From the NCBI GenBank assembly GCA_021845645.1, contig JAJZVM010000016.1:16096-80095 (forward strand): DNA of 64,000 nt. Reading direction: 5' to 3'. Position numbers and translations under genes: made by a program. Shown here piece by piece: positions 51,926-61,791 of the stretch. This stretch comes from Bacillota bacterium. GTDB taxonomy: Bacteria > Bacillota_E > JAJZYS01 > JAJYTV01. Position 1 is the stretch's first letter. The number at the start of each line of letters is the position of its first letter. The notes under the pieces were generated by a model. That model searched no databases and was not told the DNA's origin. It was given only the letters and a program-made list of their open reading frames with translations.

Positions 51926-52648
51926 TTATACCATAGGCGGGTGTCTGCGCACTGCGAGATCCGCCACCAGAATCGATACCTCGTAGAGCACCAGCATCGG
52001 CACCACCATGATCATCATGGAGAAGGCATCCGGCGGCGTGACGGCGGCCGCGACGACAAAGATGACGAGGATCGCGATGCGCCGCTGCTTGCGCAGGAAG
52101 GCAGGCGTCAGCACACCGGTGCGGGCCAGGGCGTAGACCACGATCGGCAGTTCGAAGACGAGCCCGAACGGCAGCGTCAGGTTGACGATGAACCCGATGT
52201 AGCGGCCCAGACTGATGAACGCCTGGAACGGCGCAGCCGCAAACTGCAGCACGAACCGCATCACGACGGGCAGGAAGACGAAGTAGCCGAAGCCGATCCC
52301 CAGAAGGAAGAGCAGAAGGACGATCGGGGCGTAGGCCAGGACGAGGTGGCGTTCGGATGGCTCAAGGGCAGGGCGGACGAAGGCGGCGATCTCGTAGATC
52401 AGGACCGGTGACGTCATGACGAAGCCGGCGACGAGGGCCAGTTCGATGAAGGTGTAGAGGCCCTCGGTCGGACTCAGGACGACGAGGCTGTGGATCGCGC
52501 CGTGGGTCGGGAGCAGTAACAGTTGAACGATCAGGCGCGCTTTGATGAAGGCGTAGATGCCGGCCGGGAACAGGAAGAGCAGGTAGACGATCAGCCGGTT
52601 GCGGAGCTCGCGAAGGTGTTCCCCCAGCGGCATCGGTCGATCGCTCAA
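51926..52648 (-). CDS. tatC: Sec-independent protein translocase TatC
   Basis: About 240 residues, six TM helices. Family motifs: GEHLRELRNRLIVYLLFLFP at the N-terminus (signal recognition), SPTEGLYTFIELALVAGFVM with the conserved periplasmic glutamate, FVRPALEPSERHLVLAY and FGLVFELPIVVYALARTGVL. TTG 52648 with GGGGGT upstream is preferred; TTG 52663 is possible. TatC is the receptor for twin-arginine signals; clients in this window are the Rieske protein and the PIG-L enzyme. tatA lies 5.5 kb away, not adjacent. Confidence 0.93.
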   Translation of the reverse strand: MSDRPMPLGEHLRELRNRLIVYLLFLFPAGIYAFIKARLIVQLLLLPTHGAIHSLVVLSPTEGLYTFIELALVAGFVMTSPVLIYEIAAFVRPALEPSERHLVLAYAPIVLLLFLLGIGFGYFVFLPVVMRFVLQFAAAPFQAFISLGRYIGFIVNLTLPFGLVFELPIVVYALARTGVLTPAFLRKQRRIAILVIFVVAAAVTPPDAFSMMIMVVPMLVLYEVSILVADLAVRRHPPMV

Positions 52649-52675
52649 CGGCCAGACCCCCAAAGGCTCCCGTGT

Positions 52676-53902
52676 TCAGGGCAGGATGAAGAGGGCCCCG
52701 ACGAGACTGCCGCCAGGGAGTGTGCCGACTCCCTCCGGCTGTACGATATAGCCGTTCGTCTGCGCCATGGCGCGCACGCCACCGGACGACTGGTACGGGT
52801 GGACGCGGGCCTCGATCTCGCTCCCGGCCATCTCCAACGAGGCCCTCAGGAAGCGCGGCGCGTCGGGGGCCTTGCCCCGGAACTCCTCCGCGAGCCGCGC
52901 CTTCCCCCGCTTGAGGCTGCAGTCCGTCCCCATGAGGCGCGCCAGTGCGGCACGGCCGAAGAGGTCGAAGCCGATCTGCGCGGAGAGCGGGTTGCCGGAC
53001 AGGCCGAGCCATGGGCGGTCGCCAAGGCGCAAGCCCATGGTGGGCGCGCCCGGGCGCATGCGCGCCCAGTGAAAGCACACGGTGGCGCCCAGAAGCCGCC
53101 CCACCTCGCCGATGCGGTCGGCTGGCCCCACGGAGACGCCGCCCGATGTGATGAGGAAGTCGAACTCGCCGCCGCTGCACGCCTCGGCGATCGCCGCCGC
53201 GGTGTCCTGAACCGGTCCCCGCATCTCCACCTCCGCCCCCAGGGCTCGGAGCTGGGCGCCGATCTGCAGGCTGTTCGAGTCGTAGGTGCCACCCCGCGGC
53301 AAAGGCTCGCCGAGGCGGAAGATCTCATCGCCCGTCGAGACGAAGCGCACGCGCAGCCTGCGGCGTACCTGCACCTGTCCCTGCGCCAGCGTCGCGAGGA
53401 GCCCGATGACCTCGGGCCGCACGCGGGCACCGGCCGGCAGGAGTTCCTGCCCGGGCCGCATGTCCTCCCCGGCTTGGCGCACGTTGGCGCCAGGCTTGGC
53501 CGGTCTGCTGAAGAGCACGGTTGTGCCCTCGACGCGGCAAACCTCCTGGTACTCCACGGCGTCGGCACCTTCCGGCACCACGCCGCCGGTGGTGATACGC
53601 ACGGTCTCTCCCTGTGCGATCCCGTCGCTTGCCGGGTGCCCCGCCAGGGCGGAACCGGCGATGCGCAGCCGCACGGGCGACTCGGACGTTGCCGACGCCG
53701 TATCCTCGGCCCGCACCGCCCAACCGTCCACCGCCGAGCGCGGCGTGTCCGGCACGAGCCGCCCTGCCGTCACCGGCACGGAGAGCACACGGCCCTCCGC
53801 CTGATCGAGCGACAGTTCCTCCGTGCTCACAGGACTGAGATCGGCAATGAAGCGGGCGAGAGCTTCCTCGACGGTAAAACCTCTTGGAGAAGACAATGGC
53901 AT
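52676..53902 (-). CDS. moeA: Molybdopterin molybdenumtransferase MoeA
   Basis: 408 residues. It inserts molybdate into adenylated molybdopterin. Seen: SPVSTEELSLDQAEGRVLSV, TPRSAVDGWAVRAED with the conserved S-x-x-D-G-x-A motif, ITTGGVVPEGADAVEYQEV, ANVRQAGEDMRPGQELLPAG, FVSTGDEIFRLGEPL, TYDSNSLQI, ITSGGVSVGPADRIG and LGLSGNPLSAQIGF. ATG 53902 has GAAGAAGG upstream. It is 27 bp before tatC on the same strand, and tRNA-Sec follows. Molybdoenzymes are typical Tat clients, and formate dehydrogenase needs both Mo and often Sec; the grouping is suggestive only. Confidence 0.93.
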   Translation of the reverse strand: MPLSSPRGFTVEEALARFIADLSPVSTEELSLDQAEGRVLSVPVTAGRLVPDTPRSAVDGWAVRAEDTASATSESPVRLRIAGSALAGHPASDGIAQGETVRITTGGVVPEGADAVEYQEVCRVEGTTVLFSRPAKPGANVRQAGEDMRPGQELLPAGARVRPEVIGLLATLAQGQVQVRRRLRVRFVSTGDEIFRLGEPLPRGGTYDSNSLQIGAQLRALGAEVEMRGPVQDTAAAIAEACSGGEFDFLITSGGVSVGPADRIGEVGRLLGATVCFHWARMRPGAPTMGLRLGDRPWLGLSGNPLSAQIGFDLFGRAALARLMGTDCSLKRGKARLAEEFRGKAPDAPRFLRASLEMAGSEIEARVHPYQSSGGVRAMAQTNGYIVQPEGVGTLPGGSLVGALFILP

Positions 53903-53960
53903 ACCTTCTTCATGCCGATTTCCGTTCCAATGATAGCGGGCATACGTGGAATGCAGCAAA

Positions 53961-53992
53961 CGGCGGACCCCCGCCGTAGCGGGAGTCCGCCG
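53961..53992 (-). terminator. Terminator of groES-groEL
   Basis: CGGCGGAC (53961-53968) pairs with GTCCGCCG (53985-53992), followed on the minus strand by TTTGCTGC, 17 bases after the groEL stop. Confidence 0.72.
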
Positions 53993-54008
53993 GGAGATCT
54001 CCCCTGGT

Positions 54009-55673
<1,665 letters not shown>

Positions 55674-55955
55674 TTACTTGATCGCCAGCAGGTCCTGCTC
55701 GCGAATGATCAGGTACTCGTCGTCGCCGACCTTGACCTCTGTCCCGCCATACTTCGAGAAGATGACCCGGTCGCCGACCTTGACCTCAGGGGTGACGCGA
55801 TTGCCGTTCTCCAGCACGCGCCCGGACCCGACCGCAATGACCTCGCCCTCCTGCGGCTTGTCCTTCGCGGTGTCCGGCAGGATGATACCGCCTGCCGTCT
55901 TCTCCTCTGCCTCGAGAACCTTAACCACGATGCGGTCACCGAGAGGCCTCAGCAC
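55674..55955 (-). CDS. groES: 10-kDa co-chaperonin GroES
   Basis: 93 residues from GTG 55955, with AAGGAGGAGGG upstream. [20 protein letters not shown] is followed by the mobile loop [17 protein letters not shown] that contacts GroEL, then [20 protein letters not shown] and the C-terminal [13 protein letters not shown]. It caps the GroEL ring during folding. It is the first gene of the groESL operon, with its sigma-A promoter and CIRCE just upstream. Confidence 0.97.
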   Translation of the reverse strand: MLRPLGDRIVVKVLEAEEKTAGGIILPDTAKDKPQEGEVIAVGSGRVLENGNRVTPEVKVGDRVIFSKYGGTEVKVGDDEYLIIREQDLLAIK

Positions 55956-55972
55956 AGGATCCCTCCTCCTTG

Positions 55973-55999
55973 TTGGCACTCACTCTTCCTGAGTGCTAC
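55973..55999 (-). promoter_or_regulatory. CIRCE operator (HrcA site) of groESL
   Basis: TTGGCACTC (55973-55981), nine bases, GAGTGCTAC (55991-55999). This matches the CIRCE consensus TTAGCACTC-N9-GAGTGCTAA with two differences and exact spacing. HrcA bound here would block groES transcription from the promoter at 56011-56039. The right arm lies inside the 3' end of the AbrB-like gene. hrcA is not in the window. Confidence 0.95.
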
Positions 56000-56189
56000 T
56001 AGCGGAATGTATTGTATCGGGGCCCATCTCCAGCGTCAAGCAATGCAGGTGCACATCCTCTAGCCTCTGCAGCACGACGGTCTGGCCGCGCTGAAGGATC
56101 CGGCAGTAGGTCCCCGGCTGCAGGCCCAGGCTCTCGCGCAACTCCGCGGGGATCTCGATCTGGCCGTCCTCTCCAACAGTCACCTTCAT
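55980..56189 (-). CDS. AbrB/SpoVT-type DNA-binding protein
   Basis: 69 residues. The swapped-hairpin domain fills residues 1-46: [40 protein letters not shown]. It would dimerise and bind DNA like AbrB, SpoVT or MazE-type antitoxins. A GGAGG site precedes ATG 56189. Residues from about 47 are encoded by DNA that also holds the groES promoter and half of CIRCE, so the C-terminal tail ([10 protein letters not shown]) may be without function. No toxin gene is adjacent. Its product could be a transition-state regulator; its target is unknown. Confidence 0.78.
   Translation of the reverse strand: MKVTVGEDGQIEIPAELRESLGLQPGTYCRILQRGQTVVLQRLEDVHLHCLTLEMGPDTIHSASSTQEE
56011..56039 (-). promoter_or_regulatory. 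Sigma-A promoter of groES-groEL
   Basis: On the minus strand TTGACG (56034-56039), a 17-base spacer and TACAAT (56011-56016), close to consensus. It lies within the coding sequence of the AbrB-like gene, and CIRCE begins about 12 bases downstream of the -10. Confidence 0.85.
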
Positions 56190-56289
56190 TACCGATCGCC
56201 TCCGCAGAAGGCGATTATGCCCGCGTGTGCACGATGCTTCAAGGCATTAAACTCGATGGCATGCTGCTAAACTCTCCCCGCACATGCGT

Positions 56290-57330
56290 TCAGCTTCCGA
56301 AACGGCTGCGCAAGGCCATCTCCGCGCGATGCTCGACGGCGGCGAACGTCAGGTAGCCGTAGCGTCCTGGCAAGGCCGCGACGATGCGCTGCAGGCGCGG
56401 GCGTTCGGACGCCCATGCCCGCTTGTACTCCTCGTCGCCACGGAGGAAGTCAAAGGTGCCTACGCCTTCGGCCGCTGCCAGCCGGATTGTCTCACCGAGC
56501 AGCACGCGGCCTGGCGAGAAGCGTGCCATGCCCGGGTCGAACCCGGCCGCGTAGTAGTAGCAGCGCTCGCCGCCGCGCAGAGCGTAGAGGAGTGCGATCG
56601 TCCGCCCCCCGAGGCGTAGACGCGACAGGCGCAGGAGACCTGCTGCCGCATGGCGCGCGGCAACCCGCTCGTGGAATGCCCTGCGTCTGCCGAAGAAGCT
56701 GCCCGGAGTGCCGCGGCTGCGAAAGCGCGCCGTGTGCCAGGCCATCAGGGTTGCCATCGCCTCGGGCACCTCGGGGGGCGGAACGAAGTCGACCTCCACG
56801 GGCGCCTCTCTCGCCAGGCGTCGCGCGTCGTAGCGCCAGCGCTTGCGCAGCCCTGACGGCAGCCGCCCCTCGACGCCCGCAACGCCGCCGGAGAGGTCGA
56901 GCGCCGGGCAGACCTCCCCCGGCAGGGTCCGAAGCCTGTAGCCGCTTCGGGAGAGCGCCTGCACAAGCGACGGGCATGCTGCGTCAAGGCGGGGCAGGTC
57001 GAGGATCATCACGCCGGAACGGCGGAACCATGCGGCGAAACTCTCCAAGACCTCCCCTGCGGACCCGGGCGCCAGCAGCGGCGAGAGATAGTCTGCAAGC
57101 CAATGCCCCGCGGGGTGCACCGCGATGCCGCCGAACTCCAGGGGCCAGATGCCTAGGAGCGACCCGCCGTCGCGTGCCACGAGGTAGCGGACGCCCCTCG
57201 GCCCATACGTCTCATGGCGTGCCAGGTGCCAGTCCGGGCCTGCGAACGGACTGCTGCCCGCCCCCTCCGCAAGATCGCGCCACGCGGTGAGGAGGCCCGC
57301 GTCCAGCGCGGAACGGACTTCGGCGTTCAT
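56290..57330 (-). CDS. GNAT-fold acyltransferase, CelD/BcsL/FemAB-like
   Basis: 346 residues. The start overlaps the DedA stop (ATGA). It shows the two-lobed acetyltransferase pattern of the CelD-like group: FAGPDWHLARHETYGPRGVR, YLVARDGGSLLGIWPLEFGG, GLRKRWRYDARRLAREAPVE, the core block LRLGGRTIALLYALRGGERC, YYYAAGFDPGMARFSPGRVL and FDFLRGDEEYKRAW. These cytosolic enzymes transfer acyl or aminoacyl groups, some in polysaccharide synthesis; substrate unknown. It is the third gene of a tatA-dedA-acyltransferase operon. Confidence 0.82.
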   Translation of the reverse strand: MNAEVRSALDAGLLTAWRDLAEGAGSSPFAGPDWHLARHETYGPRGVRYLVARDGGSLLGIWPLEFGGIAVHPAGHWLADYLSPLLAPGSAGEVLESFAAWFRRSGVMILDLPRLDAACPSLVQALSRSGYRLRTLPGEVCPALDLSGGVAGVEGRLPSGLRKRWRYDARRLAREAPVEVDFVPPPEVPEAMATLMAWHTARFRSRGTPGSFFGRRRAFHERVAARHAAAGLLRLSRLRLGGRTIALLYALRGGERCYYYAAGFDPGMARFSPGRVLLGETIRLAAAEGVGTFDFLRGDEEYKRAWASERPRLQRIVAALPGRYGYLTFAAVEHRAEMALRSRFGS

Positions 57331-57929
57331 ACGTCGCTGCGAGGCCGTCGGGCCATGCGCCACCACACGATGGCGCCAGCGGCGAGCAGGGCCAGGCCAA
57401 GGACCGCGATCGGCCCTGCCCGGTGCTCGAGGACGCTGGTGACGCCCTTGCCAATGCCCATACCCAGCAGCGACCAGAAGAGAGCCCAGACGCCGTCCCC
57501 GACGACGGAGCCCACGAGGTATGGCAAGAGCGGAGCACGGACGACTCCTGCGCTCAGGATCGCTGGGGTGCGCGTGACACCGATCCACCTTGAGATGGCC
57601 TGCGCAAAGAGGCCGTAGCGCGCAAACCAGCCCTCCACCCGCCGCATCGCCTGGGGCGGAATGTGCAGCGTGCGCATGGTCCAGTCGAGCAGCGGCCGGC
57701 CGCCCATGCGCCCAATGCCATACCCGATCAGGTTGCCGAGCACGTTGCCCAGTGTGACGATCAGCCACACCAGCGTGAGCGACATCTCGCCGCGTACAAT
57801 CAGCACGCCGGCAGCAACAAAAAACAGCTCGATCGGGCCCGGCATGCCGGTGCCTTCGATCGTGCTTACCAAAAGAAGCAAAGGATAGCCGTAAAGGGAC
57901 AGCAGGTCACGCAGGTGCCCCGTCGTCAT
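57327..57929 (-). CDS. DedA family membrane protein
   Basis: 200 residues with four to five hydrophobic segments. The SNARE-assoc/DedA features are PGPIELFFVAAGVLIVRGEM with the conserved Glu, TLGNVLGNLIGYGIGRMGGR with the G-x-x-x-G-Y-x-x-G-R motif, FARYGLFAQAISRWIGVTRT with the arginines needed for function, and GSVVGDGVWALFWSLLGMGI. Members flip undecaprenyl phosphate or phospholipids. ATG 57929 lacks a strong ribosome site but lies 16 bases after the tatA stop, so it may rely on coupling. Confidence 0.88.
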   Translation of the reverse strand: MTTGHLRDLLSLYGYPLLLLVSTIEGTGMPGPIELFFVAAGVLIVRGEMSLTLVWLIVTLGNVLGNLIGYGIGRMGGRPLLDWTMRTLHIPPQAMRRVEGWFARYGLFAQAISRWIGVTRTPAILSAGVVRAPLLPYLVGSVVGDGVWALFWSLLGMGIGKGVTSVLEHRAGPIAVLGLALLAAGAIVWWRMARRPRSDV

Positions 57930-57945
57930 CGGGACAGGAGGAGCA

Positions 57946-58140
57946 TCAGCGCAGCTCGTCCTCCTTGGAGGGTGGGGCCGCGGGTTTGTCCGCAGCATCC
58001 GAGCCTTCCTGCATGGCCTTGCGGAACTCGCGGATCGTCTTGCCAAGTCCCTGGCCGAGTTCCGGCAGGCGCTTGGGACCGAACAGCAGAAGGGCGATCG
58101 CCAGGATGATGATGAGGTGGACCGGCGAAAGGATATCCAA
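57946..58140 (-). CDS. tatA: Twin-arginine translocase subunit TatA
   Basis: 64 residues from TTG 58140, AAAGGAG 11 nt upstream. The short TM helix ([20 protein letters not shown]) with the invariant FGP hinge is followed by the amphipathic helix [20 protein letters not shown] and an acidic tail. It forms the protein-conducting assembly with TatC, encoded at 51.9-52.6 kb. It opens an operon with dedA and the acyltransferase. Confidence 0.92.
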   Translation of the reverse strand: MDILSPVHLIIILAIALLLFGPKRLPELGQGLGKTIREFRKAMQEGSDAADKPAAPPSKEDELR

Positions 58141-58187
58141 AAGAACCCGCTCCTTTGCCGCGGTCCTCCCGCGATCAGAATGCGTAC

Positions 58188-58216
58188 AGTATAGCACACG
58201 GCCCAGCGACAGGCAC
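58188..58216 (-). promoter_or_regulatory. Extended -10 promoter of the tatA operon
   Basis: On the minus strand TATACT (58188-58193) is preceded by TGTGC, giving an extended -10 (TGC-TATACT). The -35 at the expected place is poor (TGCCTG). Transcription would start about 42 bases before the tatA TTG. Confidence 0.5.
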
Positions 58217-58294
58217 TTGCGCCGCTCACCGTCGCGTGCGACACTCGGTCCAGTGAGCGTGCGCGACTCATCGCAACGCATCGCCATGCAAAAA

Positions 58295-58475
58295 TCTACA
58301 AGCGCCAGCACTCGCCCTAGGGCGAGTGGACGAGGTGGGGGATCTCGGAACTTTCGGCGGGTGACCCCCGGTTCGCCTGGACCGTCAAAGACCTCACAAA
58401 GCCAGGGAGCGATCCCTTGGGGGAAAAGGGTCGGCAGGCGAGGGTCGCGATTGCGTACCCCTCTATCTGCATGGC
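58295..58475 (+). ncRNA. glmS ribozyme (glucosamine-6-phosphate riboswitch)
   Basis: Conserved blocks in order: the cleavage region A/GCGCC (cut between 58301 and 58302), a P2 hairpin (ACTCGCCC with GGGCGAGT), GGACGAGGTGGGGGATC, the core AACTTTCGGCGGGTGACC and CCCGGTT, then AGGGAGCGATCCCTTGGGGG and CAGGCGAGGGTCGCG in the 3' part. The 3' bound is approximate. Family knowledge: glucosamine-6-phosphate acts as cofactor for self-cleavage, and the cut message is degraded, giving feedback on GlmS. The gene glmS follows directly. Confidence 0.95.
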
Positions 58476-58521
58476 CTGCGCGGGTGTCGCGTGAACATGC
58501 ATAGAAGGGGTGTTTTTGCGC

Positions 58522-60324
58522 ATGTGCGGAATCATGGGCTACGTAGGCCCCAAAGCGGCAGACAACGTGCTGCTGGGAGGGCTCAAGCGTCTCGAATACC
58601 GCGGCTACGACTCCGCCGGCATCGCGCTCGCCAACGAGGGCAGCATCTATCTGTGCCGCAAGGCAGGGGCTCTGCGCGTTCTGGAGGATGTCCTGGCCCA
58701 GACGCCGCCGCCCGTGAGCCACATCGGCATCGGGCACACGCGCTGGGCAACGCACGGCGGCGTCTCGGACCGCAACGCCCACCCCCACACCGACTGCAAG
58801 GGCGAGATCGCCATCGTCCACAACGGCATCATCGAGAACGCCGACGAGCTGCGGGCTGAGCTGCTCGCCGCCGGTCACGTATTGCGCTCCGAGACCGACT
58901 CGGAGCTCGTGGCGCACCTCCTGGAGACCGGTCCCGAAGACCTGCGTCTGCGTCTGAGCGAAGTCGCGCGCCGCTGCGAAGGCGCCTACGCCCTGCTCGT
59001 CATGGATGTGCACCAGCCGAACCGCCTGGTCGCGGTGCGGCGAACGAGCCCGATTGCGATCGGGGCTACCGAGCACGAGGCGTACGTCGCCTCCGGAGCG
59101 ATCGCGCTTGCACCCTGGCTCAGTGAGTGCATCTACCTTGACGACGGCGAGATCGCGGACATCCGTCCGGGCAAGATCGAGGTCTTCCGCTTGGAGGACC
59201 TTGAACCGATCGCGAAGACACTGCACCCGATCGACGGCGACGGTGAGTTGCCCGACGCGGGCGAACACGGCACCTTCTACCGCAAGGAGCTCATGGAGCA
59301 GCCGATCGCCTGGCGACGCGTTATGGCGGGTCGCCTCGACGACCTCGGCAAGGTGGACCTGCGCGAGGACGGTATCGACCAGGAGTTTCTTCGCTCGGTG
59401 CAGCGCGTCGTCTTCCTTGCGATGGGGTCATCTCTACACGCGTGTCAGATGGCAGTGGAGCGGCTCGGAGACGTTGTGGAGCTCCCGGCACAGGCGGAGC
59501 TTGCGAGCGAGTTCCGTGACACGAGGACCTTCCTTGAGCCAGGTACCCTGGCGATCGCCGTCAGCCAGTCCGGCGAGACGATCGATACCCTGGCTGCCCT
59601 GCGCCACGCCCGCAGCCTGGGCGCCCAGATCCTTTCGCTTGTGAACGCACCCGGCTCCACGATCGCACGGGAGAGCGATCATGTGCTGGACCTGCGGGCG
59701 GGCTTCGAGATCTCCGTGGCTTCGACAAAGGCGTTCACGACACAGGTGATCGCACTGGAACTCATCACGGCAGCCTTCGCACAGGCGAAGGAACGTCCGT
59801 TGCCGCCCACGGACCTGCACGCGCTGCGCGCGGTGCCGACCGTAGCGGAAGACTTCCTGGCGGCGTTCCGCTTGCCAAAGGAACTGATCGAAACCTGCGC
59901 TGAGGCCCCAGGCGTGATCTTCCTTGGACGCGGCCAGGATCTCAGCCTCGCGCGTGAAGGCTCGCTGAAGCTGAAGGAGCTCTCCTACGTCTGGAGCGAG
60001 GCGTTTGCGGCCGGAGAGCTGAAGCACGGCCCGTTGGCGCTCGTCGATCATCGTGTTCCCGTCATCGTCTGCGTCACCGACCCAAGGCATGCGGTGAAAC
60101 TCAGAAGTTCGCTGGCCGAGGCGACGGCCCGCGGTGCCTACGGGGTCGCTGTCGGCAGCGATTTGAGCGCCACGCTGCGAATTTCGCTGCCGCTCAAGGA
60201 ACGCATTGGTGCCTACCTGCTCGGTGCCTTGCCACTCCAGCTTCTCGCGGTGGAGGTGGCGCAGGCGCGCGGCTGTCCAATCGACCAGCCGCGCAACTTG
60301 GCCAAGTCTGTCACGGTGGAGTAG
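58522..60324 (+). CDS. glmS: Glutamine-fructose-6-phosphate aminotransferase (isomerising)
   Basis: 600 residues, full length. ATG 58522 is chosen because the catalytic cysteine must be residue 2 (MCGIMGYVG); codons at 58510-58521 are in frame but not used. The glutaminase domain shows [16 protein letters not shown] and [19 protein letters not shown]. Two SIS domains follow: [80 protein letters not shown], and the end [18 protein letters not shown] is canonical. It makes glucosamine-6-phosphate for the cell wall and is controlled by the ribozyme upstream. Confidence 0.97.
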   Translation: MCGIMGYVGPKAADNVLLGGLKRLEYRGYDSAGIALANEGSIYLCRKAGALRVLEDVLAQTPPPVSHIGIGHTRWATHGGVSDRNAHPHTDCKGEIAIVHNGIIENADELRAELLAAGHVLRSETDSELVAHLLETGPEDLRLRLSEVARRCEGAYALLVMDVHQPNRLVAVRRTSPIAIGATEHEAYVASGAIALAPWLSECIYLDDGEIADIRPGKIEVFRLEDLEPIAKTLHPIDGDGELPDAGEHGTFYRKELMEQPIAWRRVMAGRLDDLGKVDLREDGIDQEFLRSVQRVVFLAMGSSLHACQMAVERLGDVVELPAQAELASEFRDTRTFLEPGTLAIAVSQSGETIDTLAALRHARSLGAQILSLVNAPGSTIARESDHVLDLRAGFEISVASTKAFTTQVIALELITAAFAQAKERPLPPTDLHALRAVPTVAEDFLAAFRLPKELIETCAEAPGVIFLGRGQDLSLAREGSLKLKELSYVWSEAFAAGELKHGPLALVDHRVPVIVCVTDPRHAVKLRSSLAEATARGAYGVAVGSDLSATLRISLPLKERIGAYLLGALPLQLLAVEVAQARGCPIDQPRNLAKSVTVE

Positions 60325-60349
60325 GCGTCTGAGTTCGCACTGCTGCTTT

Positions 60350-60410
60350 TGTCCGCCGACAATAGGGTTTCGCGCTGACCAATAGAAATTCGCGCTGACC
60401 AATAGAAATT
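60350..60410. mobile_element. IS21-like terminal repeat remnant
   Basis: Starting TGTCCGCCGACAATAGGG, this stretch ends in two perfect tandem copies of CGCGCTGACCAATAGAAATT (60371-60390, 60391-60410), and the part before them is a degenerate copy. Ends beginning 5'-TG with multiple internal 20-base repeats are typical of IS21-family elements. No matching second end and no istA or istB gene is in the window, so this is a solo remnant, 25 bases after glmS. Confidence 0.55.
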
Positions 60411-60449
60411 CGATCCGGGAACCCCCACGAACTAAGGGCTCCCGGATCG
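60411..60449. repeat. Perfect inverted repeat next to the IS-like end
   Basis: CGATCCGGGA (60411-60420) and TCCCGGATCG (60440-60449), 19 bases apart. On the minus strand the hairpin reads GGGAGCCCTTAGTTCGTGGG then GGTTCCC. The AGC-to-GTT pairing with a G-T wobble resembles the base of a group II intron domain V, but it is too short for one. Confidence 0.5.
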
Positions 60450-60459
60450 ACACCGTCTT

Positions 60460-61185
60460 GGGACTGCAAAACCGTGTTTCCCCTTGCTCTGTGTTGGCTT
60501 TCTTTGGGACCCCGCTGTTCGCGGCCCGGTTAAACTCACCCGCGTGTACCCGGGTCGGGTCATAGTTTGCTGCCACGTACGGGTGACGCCTTTCACCACG
60601 GTTATCCGAGGCTCAGTGTCCTCAGCCGGGTTTCCCGACACCACCATGTGCGGTCCACGGGCCCTTGCTCAGGCTGGGTTTTGTTGTCCCTGCCCTCATC
60701 GTTACTACGGCCCGATGTGCCAGGCCCGTCCCACCGTGCGACTTCACGTTTTCGCTTATACGCACGGCCTTGCCGTTCACGGGTGTTCCCGGCGGGGGCG
60801 GAGTCCTTCCTCGCTTTGCCCGTCGTCCCTTCCGATCGTGCCGTCCCCCATACCCCGCAGGGCCCCCTGCGTGCGCCCACTCTTCACCCGGAGAAACTGT
60901 CTTCGCCTAACGCTGCCAGGCTCGACGCCCTGAGTCCCCCGCAATTCACTTCACGCGGGCTAGGATAACGAGGCGGCAGGGTTCGCTTCATGCTGCGGCC
61001 CGATCGGTCGCTAGCCCTGCTGGTGAATCCCACCTTGCGGCGGCCAGGACATTATCCACGGAGCTTTCGCCGGCGCGGTCGCCCTACTCCGACGTCCGTT
61101 TCGCTTCACGCTGAGCGGGCACTCTGGCGTGGCGGGACTTGCACCCGCTGGGTCGACGAGGTTACGAGCTGCAACAGACGTCCTC
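60460..61185 (-). other. Gene-free region, candidate structured RNA or decayed group II intron
   Basis: About 0.73 kb without a credible gene; open frames here have no ribosome site and rRNA-like composition. On the minus strand it has the texture of a large structured RNA: GCGGGTGCAAGTCCCGCC near 61150 (like the GGGTGNAAGTCCC hairpin of bacterial group II introns), repeated GTGAAG-CGAA segments, a GTAACGATGAGGGCAGGG block, and local stems such as CCGTGCG (60734-60740) with CGCACGG (60761-60767). No reverse transcriptase and no certain domain V were found. The call is by pattern only. Confidence 0.4.
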
Positions 61186-61701
61186 CTACAGCGAGCGAGC
61201 CGCAGGGGCCGGCTCCCAGTCGCTGAGATCCATCCAACGCGTCTCCGGTCCGTTCGGACCCGCCTGGAGAACCCCGACCGCGACCCCTTGCCCGAATCGC
61301 CCTGAGAGGTGGCGCGCGAGAATGGCGCGCGTCGTCGCGGACGCAGGAAGCTCCAGGACTCCTTGGCGCGGGATCCAGACGAGGTCGCCCTCGGGCGATA
61401 CCTCCGGCACATCGCGCGCCGCCCTTCCAAAGTAGACGTACTGCTGGCGGATCTCGTCGCCTGCCAGCCGCAGCACGATCGCCTTCAGCTGCAAGTCCTC
61501 GATCTCTCCGGCTGTGAGCGTCGTCTCCTCGCGGATCTCGCGCAGGATCGCAACTTCTGGATCGTTGAGCTCCGAAGGCTCGACGTGGCCCCCTACGCCG
61601 GCCCACATTCCCGGGAAGAGCCTCGCCTCCTCGGATCGGTGAAGCAGCAGAATGCTCGACGACCGCTCAAGGAATGCCACCACCATCTGACGTGTACGCA
61701 C
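61186..61701 (-). CDS. Nudix hydrolase
   Basis: 171 residues. GTG 61701 has GGGAGGAAG upstream. The Nudix box is GGHVEPSELNDPEVAILREI followed by REETTL; two extra residues lie between the first Glu and REIREE relative to the consensus. Flanks MVVAFLERSSSILLLHRSEE and QQYVYFGRAARDVPEVSPEG fit the MutT-like fold. Nudix enzymes hydrolyse nucleoside diphosphate derivatives; the substrate is not predictable. The gene stands alone, its 3' end bordering the gene-free region. Confidence 0.87.
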   Translation of the reverse strand: MRTRQMVVAFLERSSSILLLHRSEEARLFPGMWAGVGGHVEPSELNDPEVAILREIREETTLTAGEIEDLQLKAIVLRLAGDEIRQQYVYFGRAARDVPEVSPEGDLVWIPRQGVLELPASATTRAILARHLSGRFGQGVAVGVLQAGPNGPETRWMDLSDWEPAPAARSL

Positions 61702-61791
61702 GGCGCTTCCTCCCGTTGGATGCTGCGTCCGAACCCAATGTGAAACCCGCACGTAAGAGCCCTCGTGTGTCCTGCGAGATATCTGACATAC

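Noticed and set aside
60567..60968. A 133-codon plus-strand frame in the gene-free region
   Set aside because: No ribosome site, composition unlike a protein, and it resembles frames often mis-called over structured RNA.
60460..61185. RNase P RNA or tmRNA
   Set aside because: A GAGGAAGGACTCC stretch recalls the RNase P P4 strand, but the required GAGGAAAGTCC and the ACAGAAA/AAACT blocks are absent; no tmRNA ends were found.
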